Source: Butyricimonas sp. Marseille-P3923
GTDB taxonomy: Bacteria; Bacteroidota; Bacteroidia; Bacteroidales; Marinifilaceae
Assembly (NCBI RefSeq): GCF_900184685.1
Contig: NZ_FXXL01000007.1
Span: 248,001 to 312,000 of the forward strand
DNA length: 64,000 nt
Direction of reading: 5' to 3'
Part shown: positions 33,642 to 41,377 of the stretch, in pieces
Layout of the letters: every line of letters begins with the position of its first letter
Position numbering within the stretch: the first letter of the stretch is position 1
Notes under the pieces: generated by a model
What the model was told of the DNA's origin: nothing
The model's database searches: none
Seen by the model: the letters and a program-made list of their open reading frames with translations, nothing else
Position numbers and translations under genes: made by a program

Positions 33642-35999
33642 TTAGAAGTGTAAATTTATTCCCCCCATGAATGTAGCTTTGGGCATGGGGAAGCCGTCGT
33701 TTATTTCATACCGTTGTGCCAGAAGGTTTTCTCCCCGCACGAAGGCATGGGCGAAGGGACTCAGGCGATAACTGGCTCTCGCGTTCCACTGCACGAAATT
33801 CTCTTTCTTCTCCACCGGGTCAACCGTGGTGTAAAGTCCTGCCACGTATTGTACGCCTGTCGATGCACTCCACCGTCCCCTCGTGAAGTCAGCCCCGATG
33901 AATAGCTTATGTTCCGGTGCCGCCACTATCGGGTGTACCATGCGTAGCCAGCTGTAATTGGCGGTGATATTCCATTCCGGGTGGATACGGTAAGCCACGT
34001 TGGCTTCCGCTCCCCAGTTTTCTATTTTCCCGGTATTGATGTTCATTCGGCGTCCGTCTACCATTTGCGGGCTGATGATATTTTCCCCGTTGATATAGAA
34101 AAGATTTATCCCGTAATGAAGCTTGTTGTTCAGCAGGCGTTGCGTGTAAGATAGCTCGTGGTTCCACAGCCGTTCCGGCAATAAATCCGGGTTGGCGACA
34201 CGGAACATGTACAACTCTTTTATCGTCGGGTTGCGGAAGCCTTTGCTTACCATCGCTTTCAGGCTACTGTTGTTGGGCAGGTATGCCGACAATCCGGCTT
34301 GTGGTATCCATTCCGTACCCGTTACCGAGTGATGGTCTACGCGTATTCCTACATCTACGGTGAGCCATTCTGTCAATGCTTGCCGGAAATCCGCATATCC
34401 GGCTACCTCGTTTTCCGATTTGTCGGATATCTCCTCCTCGTGCCCGTCCGTGACGAAACGATTCCAAGCTTCACCGCCGAAGTGTTGGAAGTCCACGCCT
34501 AGGGTTATCCGGTTGCCCTTGAACAGGGTTGCACTTTGGTAAAGGGATACGCCCAGCATGATGTCTTTCGAGTGGAAGCGGTATGCCAGCGGTTCTTTTC
34601 CCTTGGAATAGCCGTCGTTAATCTCGTGGCGTCCCCAGTTGTAAAAGAAACTCAACGCGCCGGATGTCTTCTCGTGACGGTTGGTTAGGGCGAACGAGGT
34701 CATGCCTCTGGTGATGCGGGAATCGTTGTCCAAGAGGGGGGCGTTGACCGTACCGGGGTTCGAGGCGTTGAAGTGTGTGATGTTCACGTCGCCGTACATG
34801 CTCCACGTGTTGTTCAACTCGTATCCCAGTTTGGTGTACCCGCCGTATTGTTCGAATTCCATGTCCTCGCGGTGACCGTCGGTGCGGTTGTATGAACCTG
34901 TCACGATGCTGCTGAATCTGCCTCGTTTCACGCTGTTCGCGGCTTCGGTCACGAGGGTATTGTACGAGCCGTAACTCAGGCGGGCGCTTGTCTTCACCGC
35001 GTCATCCCGTTGTTGGCGGGTAATGATGTTGATTACACCGCCCATGGCGTTCGACCCGTAGAGCACGGATGCCGGACCCCGTACAACTTCCACGCGTTCT
35101 GCTAGCATGGATTGGTAGGCGTCGGCGATGGGGTGTCCCATGAGTCCCATGTATTGCGGGTGACCGTCAATGAGCACGAGCAACCCGGTGGTGGAGTTTC
35201 CCCCGACACCTCGTAAGTTCATGCCCCCTGCAGCCCCTGTCGATACGCCGTATCCCAAGATACCCCTGCTGGTGATGAACAGTCCCGGGATTTGTTCCGT
35301 CAAGATAGGGAGTAACGAGGGTTCAAGGCGTTTTTCTATTGTTTCCCGGTTCACGACGGAGACGGTCATGGGAAGCTGACGTGCATCCGTTTCGTTGCGT
35401 GTCCCGGTGACCACCACCTCGTTAATAGTGTAGTTACGGGCGACTTCGGTCGTGTCCTTTCGTGATTGTGCCTGTAAACCCGTGCCAAGGAGCATACATG
35501 TAAACAAGGCGCATGCCAATTTTTTGGTCATTCTTATTTTTGATATGAAGTTTTGTATCACGGGGAAGATGTCCCGTGCCGATTTAATATCGAGGCAGGC
35601 GGATTCCAACGGGCACCAGCCTGTTTTGGTGCGATTCTTTATGAGAGGGACGCATCTGGTGAAGCGTACCTCTATGTTGGCTTCACGTAACAGCGCGAGG
35701 GCGGGTTCGCTAATCGTGTCCGTGTAGACGCTTTCCACGCCGCCCAACACCATGAGCGCCGCTGCCGCTTTGCCAATCACTTTGTCCGCTACCCGCGCTC
35801 CTTTCATGAACGAGGGCTCTTGTTCCAGCAGGTCGTACAGGTCTGCAACGCCGCGTTGGCTGAAAGTACGGGTTTCCGTTCCTTTAGCGATAACGCAGGA
35901 GTACCCGCCGTCGTGCAATAAGTCGATGAGGGGGGAGCCTTCGGCTAGTTGCGGGTTACGCGCATCAGCATGTTGTAGTTCTGTTATGCTTTCTGTCAT
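33642..35999 (-). CDS. DUF1893 domain fused in frame to a TonB-dependent receptor
   Basis: 785 residues in two parts. Residues 1-150 match DUF1893, a deaminase-like fold: LLHDGGYSCVIAKG, then ARVADKVIGKAAAALMVLGG and TGWCPLESAC. From residue 157 (ATG at 35531) a complete TonB receptor begins, with its own signal peptide (MTKKLACALFTCMLLGTGLQ), plug (NEVVVTGTRNETDARQLP) and barrel ending in Phe. The two parts share one open frame without a stop. A cytosolic domain ahead of an internal signal peptide cannot be exported in the usual way, so two products from two starts are plausible. The ligand is unknown; co-encoded genes point to a redox cofactor or its precursor. Confidence 0.85.
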   Translation of the reverse strand: MTESITELQHADARNPQLAEGSPLIDLLHDGGYSCVIAKGTETRTFSQRGVADLYDLLEQEPSFMKGARVADKVIGKAAAALMVLGGVESVYTDTISEPALALLREANIEVRFTRCVPLIKNRTKTGWCPLESACLDIKSARDIFPVIQNFISKIRMTKKLACALFTCMLLGTGLQAQSRKDTTEVARNYTINEVVVTGTRNETDARQLPMTVSVVNRETIEKRLEPSLLPILTEQIPGLFITSRGILGYGVSTGAAGGMNLRGVGGNSTTGLLVLIDGHPQYMGLMGHPIADAYQSMLAERVEVVRGPASVLYGSNAMGGVINIITRQQRDDAVKTSARLSYGSYNTLVTEAANSVKRGRFSSIVTGSYNRTDGHREDMEFEQYGGYTKLGYELNNTWSMYGDVNITHFNASNPGTVNAPLLDNDSRITRGMTSFALTNRHEKTSGALSFFYNWGRHEINDGYSKGKEPLAYRFHSKDIMLGVSLYQSATLFKGNRITLGVDFQHFGGEAWNRFVTDGHEEEISDKSENEVAGYADFRQALTEWLTVDVGIRVDHHSVTGTEWIPQAGLSAYLPNNSSLKAMVSKGFRNPTIKELYMFRVANPDLLPERLWNHELSYTQRLLNNKLHYGINLFYINGENIISPQMVDGRRMNINTGKIENWGAEANVAYRIHPEWNITANYSWLRMVHPIVAAPEHKLFIGADFTRGRWSASTGVQYVAGLYTTVDPVEKKENFVQWNARASYRLSPFAHAFVRGENLLAQRYEINDGFPMPKATFMGGINLHF

Positions 36000-36082
36000 G
36001 ATGTGATTCTTTTGTTTTGACGCGAAGTTAGGTTATCCGGTTTACTTTGTTGTGACATGAATTACAGTTGTTGTTACCATTT

Positions 36083-37492
36083 TTACAGGTTAATTGATTT
36101 TTCAATTTTCAATTGTTCCACGAACCTGTCGATGCGGTGCAGTTCGCTGGGAATGTCGATGTTCTGCGGGCAGTGGTGCACGCATTGGTTGCAACCGATA
36201 CAATGGCTTGCCTGCCGTAGTTTCGGGACGCTACGGTCGTAACCGACGAGGAATGCACGTCGTGCTTTACGGTAATTTTCATCCTGTTTTCCGGCGGGTA
36301 TATTCCCTTGATTCACGCATTTGTTGTAATGAATAAGGATGGAAGGGATGTCGATGCCGTACGGGCAGGGCATACAATATTTGCAGTCGTTGCAGGGAAT
36401 CGTGGGGTATTTCAGCATCAGTTGAGCAGTCTCTTCCAAAAACACTTTTTCATCATCGGTCAAGGGCTCCAGCGGGGAATAAGTAGCAAGGTTCTCTTGC
36501 AGGTGTTCCATGTAAGTCATGCCGCTTAATACGGTTAATACTCCTTCCGGCGAGCCCGCGAAGCGGAACGCCCACGATGCCACGCTATCCGTCGGGCGAC
36601 GTTGTTTCAGCCTGCTGACGATATGATTGGGCACGTTTGCCAGACGTCCGCCCAGCAGGGGTTCCATGATGACGGTGGGAATACCTCGTTTGGAGAGTTC
36701 CCCGTACAGGTATTCGGCATCGGTGTTGCGAGTGTTTACCTCCTTGGCGTGTTTCCAGTCCACGTAATTGAGTTGGATTTGCACGAACTCCCATTTGATT
36801 TCGTCGTGTCGTGATAGCAGGTAGTCGAAAATTTCGATATCACCGTGATAGGAGAAACCGAGATTACGGATGCGTCCCGCTTCACGTTCCGCGACCAGAA
36901 AGTCGAGCATGCCGTTGTCAAGATAACGTCCTTTCAGGGCTTCCATTCCCCCCATGCCGATGCCGTGGAGCAGCATGTAATCGAGGTAATCCGTTTGCAA
37001 TTCTTTAAGCGAGTTGCGGTATATGGCGAGGGATGATTCCCGGTTCCACGTGTCGGGCGAGAAGTTCGACAATTTGGTGGCAATAAAATACTTGTCCCGC
37101 GGGTGGCGGCTGAGGGCTATGCCCATGGCGTGTTCCGAGAGTCCCCGGCAATAGGCGGGCGACGTGTCGAAGTAGTTCACCCCGTGGGCGATGGCGTAGT
37201 CCACTTGCCGGTTTACCATTTCTTGGTCGATTTCGTCTTGGCTATCTCTCGCGCTGGAGTTGGCGATGGTCGGCAGACGCATGCAACCGTACCCGAGCAG
37301 CGAAACTTTGTCGCCCGTTGTCGGGTTGACGCGATAGGTCATTTCACCCGTTTGTTGGTTTGCCATGTTGCCGTTGGCGGAGTTATTCCGCGGACGGCAA
37401 CCGTGTAACGCGGCTGTCGTGACCACCGTTCCCGCGCCTAGTACTTTCAAAAATTCCCGTCGGTTTATCTCTTTTTTATTCTTGTTGTCCAT
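36083..37492 (-). CDS. Tat-targeted aldo/keto reductase with C-terminal 4Fe-4S domain (lipoprotein)
   Basis: 469 residues. A Tat signal (NRREFLKVLGAG, R11-R12) ends in a lipobox-like LHGC (C32), so it is probably anchored in a membrane facing the periplasm. The aldo/keto reductase barrel follows (residues 50-340: GCMRLPTI, NYFDTSPAYCRGLSE, DKYFIATKL, DYLDYMLLHGIG). The C-terminal ferredoxin part has CNDCKYCMPCPYG and CIGCNQCVHHCPQN, enough for two clusters. It is third-class in the family: export by Tat is unusual for an aldo/keto reductase. The 3' end carries a TTTTCAA repeat shared with 56137. It lies 20 bases after the polyferredoxin gene. Confidence 0.85.
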   Translation of the reverse strand: MDNKNKKEINRREFLKVLGAGTVVTTAALHGCRPRNNSANGNMANQQTGEMTYRVNPTTGDKVSLLGYGCMRLPTIANSSARDSQDEIDQEMVNRQVDYAIAHGVNYFDTSPAYCRGLSEHAMGIALSRHPRDKYFIATKLSNFSPDTWNRESSLAIYRNSLKELQTDYLDYMLLHGIGMGGMEALKGRYLDNGMLDFLVAEREAGRIRNLGFSYHGDIEIFDYLLSRHDEIKWEFVQIQLNYVDWKHAKEVNTRNTDAEYLYGELSKRGIPTVIMEPLLGGRLANVPNHIVSRLKQRRPTDSVASWAFRFAGSPEGVLTVLSGMTYMEHLQENLATYSPLEPLTDDEKVFLEETAQLMLKYPTIPCNDCKYCMPCPYGIDIPSILIHYNKCVNQGNIPAGKQDENYRKARRAFLVGYDRSVPKLRQASHCIGCNQCVHHCPQNIDIPSELHRIDRFVEQLKIEKSINL

Positions 37493-37512
37493 ATCTTTTC
37501 CTCTTTTAAACG

Positions 37513-38994
37513 TTAAACGGTTTTATGCATCTCGTGTCCTTCCACGTAAATGGCGCTGAAGGGACGTGCCGGGCACAGGTTTTCACAGGCACCGCAGCCG
37601 ATACAGCGTTCGGTGTTTACCACGGGTATCCGGGGAGAGTCCGTCATGTCCGGGTTCGATGCCACCATTTCGATAGCTCCCGCGGGGCAGTGGCGGGAAC
37701 AGTTGCCGCACTCCACGCCGTCGGTCAGCGGCACGCAATTTTCTTTTACCCACACGGCATGACCGATTTGGATAGAGGATTTGTCTGCTGCCGTGATGGG
37801 GAGGATGGCTCCTGCCGGGCATACTTCGGAACAACGGTTACATTCCGGTCGGCAATACCCCCGTTCGTAGGACATTTCCGGTTGCATCAGCGTGAGCAGG
37901 TTGCCCGACGGGCGCAACACTCCATTGGGACAAGCCGTCACGCATAGTTGGCAGGCAGTGCAATGCCGGCTCATGTTACGAGCCCCGAGAGAGCCGGGAG
38001 GCGTGAGTGGCGTGTTGCGATGAGGGATTTTCTTGTCCTCGATAACAGCAAGTCCGCCGTCCACTTTCTTCTCCTGTGCTTTTAGCACGGTGGTGCTTGC
38101 TAGTAGCGTGGCGACGGACAGGAAGTCGCGGCGTGTTTTGTTTACCGCGGATGTTTCACCCGCTTGCGACGGTTGCGCATGGCGGCGTTCGTAACGGATA
38201 GCGCCATGTTTGCAGGTAGCGACGCAATCCATGCATGCCACGCAACGGCTATAATCCACGCGGTGTTCCTTGTGGTTGATACAGGCTGCCTTGCATTGGC
38301 GGGCGCATAGGCTGCACCCGTTGCACTTGTCGGCATCAATCGTTACCCGGAAGAGCGAGTAACGGGAGAGGAATCCCAGCACGGTGCCCACGGGACAGAC
38401 GGTGTTGCAGTACGTGCGCCCGTTGCGCCATGCCAGTATGGCGATTACCGCGAAAGTCACGACGGCGATGATGAAGGTCGGCAGACTCTTCAGCCACACG
38501 TCCGTCTCGTAGAAAGCGTAGCTGTCCGCCCGTTGTGCCATGTAAGCGAGTAGGTTGTTACCCCATTGCCATACCGGGGCGAAGAGGTTGGCGGCGATAC
38601 GCCCGTAAGAGCTGTAAGGCGCGAGCAGGGCGACCACGGAACCTATCCCGGCGACGAGCGCGATAATGAAGACTCCAAGCATGCCGTACCGCAACCACGA
38701 CAGAGCGGGGGAGTAGGAGTAGGGTAGTTTCTTCCGCCGTTTCCCGAACCATGCCACCACGTCTTGAAATACACCCAAGGGGCAGAGCACGGAGCAATAC
38801 ACTCGTCCGAACAACAGGGTGAGGAGGACGAGGAATACGACAACTCCCGCGTTTAGTGCCAGAACGGCGGGGAGGAATTGGATTTTTGCCAGCCAGCCGA
38901 ACCACCCGTGCAACGTTCCCGTGAAATCGAGGAAGAGGAGGGTGATGAGCACGAGGCAAATCATAGCAAGTGTCAATCTGAGTTTTCGTAGCAT
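37513..38994 (-). CDS. Membrane polyferredoxin with internal Tat motif (NapH/NapG-like fusion)
   Basis: About 493 residues from the ATG at 38994. Residues 1-215 hold four or five membrane helices with two CxxxCP motifs (67-72, 196-201), as in NapH/NosR. Two cytoplasmic-type 4Fe-4S motifs follow (224-234 and 251-261). At residues 287-306 there is a Tat motif, TRRDFLSVATLLASTTVLKA, and then four more Cys motifs (345-355, 385-392, 429-436, 464-474) as in NapG. It would pass electrons from quinol to periplasmic clusters. An upstream TTG at 39024 overlaps a TATCTTTG -7 box, so the ATG was preferred. First gene of the operon. Confidence 0.85.
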   Translation of the reverse strand: MLRKLRLTLAMICLVLITLLFLDFTGTLHGWFGWLAKIQFLPAVLALNAGVVVFLVLLTLLFGRVYCSVLCPLGVFQDVVAWFGKRRKKLPYSYSPALSWLRYGMLGVFIIALVAGIGSVVALLAPYSSYGRIAANLFAPVWQWGNNLLAYMAQRADSYAFYETDVWLKSLPTFIIAVVTFAVIAILAWRNGRTYCNTVCPVGTVLGFLSRYSLFRVTIDADKCNGCSLCARQCKAACINHKEHRVDYSRCVACMDCVATCKHGAIRYERRHAQPSQAGETSAVNKTRRDFLSVATLLASTTVLKAQEKKVDGGLAVIEDKKIPHRNTPLTPPGSLGARNMSRHCTACQLCVTACPNGVLRPSGNLLTLMQPEMSYERGYCRPECNRCSEVCPAGAILPITAADKSSIQIGHAVWVKENCVPLTDGVECGNCSRHCPAGAIEMVASNPDMTDSPRIPVVNTERCIGCGACENLCPARPFSAIYVEGHEMHKTV

Positions 38995-39024
38995 CACGTC
39001 TTTGTTTTTGAGTTTACACGGCAA

Positions 39025-39566
39025 AGATATCCGGGTAATACTCTGATTAATACACTTGTTGCTTTAAAGCGAAAAAATGTAAACTAATGACGAAAATAAA
39101 TCAATTCCACTAAAACGGAGTCGTGAGAAAATATGACTCTGTTTTCTCTAGAGTTTCATGTAAGATAAGTTAATTTGTGTTTATATATAATGTATTATAC
39201 TTATAGTTGATTTGTAGCATCTCCTATTCAATTCCCATTCAACTCCTATTTAAAGCCTATTATAATAGAAAAATAATAGAATTTAAATTGTATTTGAATA
39301 AAATTTAATAATTCAGAAATACATGTTATTATCATTTATATTAAGAATAATATTATGGAGCGTTTTAGAATTTTTTCTCGAAAACGGGAGGAAACCTGAA
39401 AATATTTTGACATGTCGGGGGGAAGGGGGCATAAATCGTGGAATGTCAGTTGTTTGATGTCGGTAGGAAAAATAAATTGATTTTGTAGAGTAATAATTCA
39501 TTTTACTTTGTAATTTTGTAGACTGATGTTCAAAGAAAATCACAAGTAAATAGAAAGTTATTATTC
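39025..39566. other. AT-rich intergenic region with an 11-base array
   Basis: 542 bases without a convincing gene. It holds the promoter of the minus-strand operon (TATCTTTG at 39029-39022 on that strand) and of dnaX (TAATTTTG at about 39511-39518). At 39222-39265 there are four consecutive 11-base units: TCCTATTCAAT, TCCCATTCAAC, TCCTATTTAAA and GCCTATTATAA. The rest is simple AT-rich sequence. Confidence 0.55.
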
Positions 39567-40682
39567 ATGGAGAATTATATTGTTTCGGCGCGTAAATATA
39601 GACCTGCAAGTTTCGATACAGTGATAGGGCAACACTCGATTACATCCACGTTGAGAAACGCTATCCTCAATAAACAATTGGCACAGGCTTATTTGTTTTG
39701 CGGACCGCGTGGTGTTGGGAAAACGACGTGTGCCCGTATTTTTGCCAAGACGATTAATTGCATGAATTTGCAACCCAACGCGGAACCCTGCAACGAATGC
39801 GAGTCCTGCCGGGCGTTTAACAGCGGGCGTTCGTTGAACATACATGAACTGGATGCCGCCTCGAACAATAGCGTGGATGATATCCGCGGATTGGTAGACC
39901 AAGTACGGATATTGCCGCAGGTGGGGCGTTACAGCGTGTATATTATCGACGAGGTGCATATGTTGAGTGCCTCGGCTTTCAATGCGTTTCTGAAGACATT
40001 GGAAGAACCGCCCGCCCATGCCATATTTATTCTGGCGACGACGGAAAAGCACAAGATTCTGCCGACCATATTGTCGCGTTGCCAGATATATGACTTCAAC
40101 CGGATTAAGGTGCCCGACACGATCGAGCATTTGAAGCGTATTGCGGCAAAGGAGGGAATACAGGCAGAGGAGGAGGCTTTGAACGTGATCGCCCAAAAGG
40201 CTGACGGGGCGATGCGTGACGCTCTTTCTATCTTTGATCAGGTTGTCAGTTTCTGCGGTAAGAATTTGACTTACGATAAAGTGATCGAGAATCTGAACGT
40301 GTTGGATTACGATTACTATTTCAGGTTAACCGATTTGTTCTATGCCGGGAAGGTGGCCGAAACGTTCTTGCTTTTCAACGAGATTATGGAAAAGGGGTTC
40401 GATGCTGGAAACTTGATATCGGGGCTCGGTCGACATTTCCGAGATTTGTTAGTGGCGAAAGAGTCGATAACAGTGCAGTTGTTGGAAGTGAGCGCTTCTA
40501 TCAAGGAGCGTTACCTGCAACAGGCGCAGGCGGTAACGCCCGATTTCATCTTCGACGCCTTGAAAGTCATCGAGCAATGCGAGATGCAGTATAAAATTCG
40601 CATGGAGAAACGCTTGTGTGTGGAACTCACTCTGATTAAATTGTGCCAGATTAATGAGCTAAAAAAAAAAGCCTTAGTATAG
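39567..40682 (+). CDS. dnaX: DNA polymerase III gamma subunit (short product of dnaX)
   Basis: 371 residues in frame. Walker A is GPRGVGKTT (about 45-53), the zinc-binding Cys set is CMNLQPNAEPCNECESC, and Walker B is IIDEVHMLS; SRCQIYDF is the sensor-1/Arg-finger region. This is the ATPase core of the clamp loader. The frame ends just after a run of ten A's (40661-40670) with KKKALV and a stop. The remaining tau part continues in the -1 frame up to 41305, so the full protein needs a slip at the A-run. Confidence 0.93.
   Translation: MENYIVSARKYRPASFDTVIGQHSITSTLRNAILNKQLAQAYLFCGPRGVGKTTCARIFAKTINCMNLQPNAEPCNECESCRAFNSGRSLNIHELDAASNNSVDDIRGLVDQVRILPQVGRYSVYIIDEVHMLSASAFNAFLKTLEEPPAHAIFILATTEKHKILPTILSRCQIYDFNRIKVPDTIEHLKRIAAKEGIQAEEEALNVIAQKADGAMRDALSIFDQVVSFCGKNLTYDKVIENLNVLDYDYYFRLTDLFYAGKVAETFLLFNEIMEKGFDAGNLISGLGRHFRDLLVAKESITVQLLEVSASIKERYLQQAQAVTPDFIFDALKVIEQCEMQYKIRMEKRLCVELTLIKLCQINELKKKALV
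40661..40670 (+). other. A10 slip site in dnaX
   Basis: Ten consecutive A's directly precede the codons that differ between the two frames. Reading on in frame gives a stop at 40680-40682; a -1 slip (or one extra A in the mRNA) continues for 211 more residues. Similar A-runs produce gamma and tau by transcript slippage in Thermus dnaX. A sequencing error in the run cannot be excluded. Confidence 0.7.
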
Positions 40683-41305
40683 AGGAGTTTGCCGGGTTAT
40701 TAAAGATCGAAGGATTTAGCGGTAAATTCCAGCAAGCGAACGGGGACAGTGTAAGTGTGACGCCACCCGCGGAGGAGAAGCGTGTCAGCGTTGTAACTCC
40801 GAAAACAGGCGGAAAGCCCGAGAATATACATTCTTTCAATTTGAAAAAGGCATTGGAAGAAACGAAGGAGAAACACAACGAGCCGCGGGAGAGACAGAGT
40901 GTAAAAACTGATGATAACCGGGTGAAGGCTCAAAGTGAATTCTCTCTTGCCGACGTGTCGGGTGCGTTGGAAACATTCCTCGCTACCTTGGGTGAGGAGG
41001 ATAAGGCGGCGAAGATCGCCCTTTTGTCCCACGCGCCTAAAGTGGAGGGATTTGTCATTACGATTGAAGTGGATAATGATTTCCTGTTGACCAGAGTCAT
41101 GGATTTACATCCGGCATTACTTTCTTTCTTGATGAAGAAACTGAATAACGGGTATATCACGCTGAACGTGCAAATCTACGTGGAAAAAAATAACGGGGAG
41201 GAAAAGAAGCGTCTGTTTACCTCTAAAGATAAGTTTGAACATTTCGTGACTATTAATCCCGCTGTCGGTGAATTGAAAGCCCTTTTCGGGTTGGAAATAG
41301 AGTGA
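40670..41305 (+). CDS. dnaX: DNA polymerase III tau-specific extension (continuation of dnaX in -1 frame)
   Basis: 212 codons open from the slip site to the stop at 41303-41305, with no good start of its own (first GTG at 40757). It begins KSLSIEEFAGLLKIEGF, then has a charged, disordered middle and a C-terminal mixed alpha/beta part (EFSLADVSGALETFLATLGE, then VEGFVITIEVDNDFLL) ending GELKALFGLEIE. Joined to the first 368 residues it gives a tau of about 579 residues, the usual Bacteroidota length. Known role of tau: bridging two polymerase cores and the helicase at the fork. Confidence 0.8.
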   Translation, partial: SLSIEEFAGLLKIEGFSGKFQQANGDSVSVTPPAEEKRVSVVTPKTGGKPENIHSFNLKKALEETKEKHNEPRERQSVKTDDNRVKAQSEFSLADVSGALETFLATLGEEDKAAKIALLSHAPKVEGFVITIEVDNDFLLTRVMDLHPALLSFLMKKLNNGYITLNVQIYVEKNNGEEKKRLFTSKDKFEHFVTINPAVGELKALFGLEIE

Positions 41306-41353
41306 TTCTGTGATTAGAGAATGACAGGAACTGAAAGCATTAAATCACAGAAT
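41305..41353. terminator. Inverted repeat between dnaX and the antiporter gene
   Basis: ATTCTGTGATT (41305-41315) and AATCACAGAAT (41343-41353), 11-base-pair arms with a 27-base loop between convergent genes. No clear T-tract, so the terminator role is tentative. Confidence 0.5.
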
Positions 41354-41377
41354 AAGCGTCAGCTTGTGTGGAGGAAT

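Noticed and set aside
39222-39265. CRISPR-like array
   Set aside because: Units are 11 bases, directly adjacent and without spacers; no cas genes are in the window.
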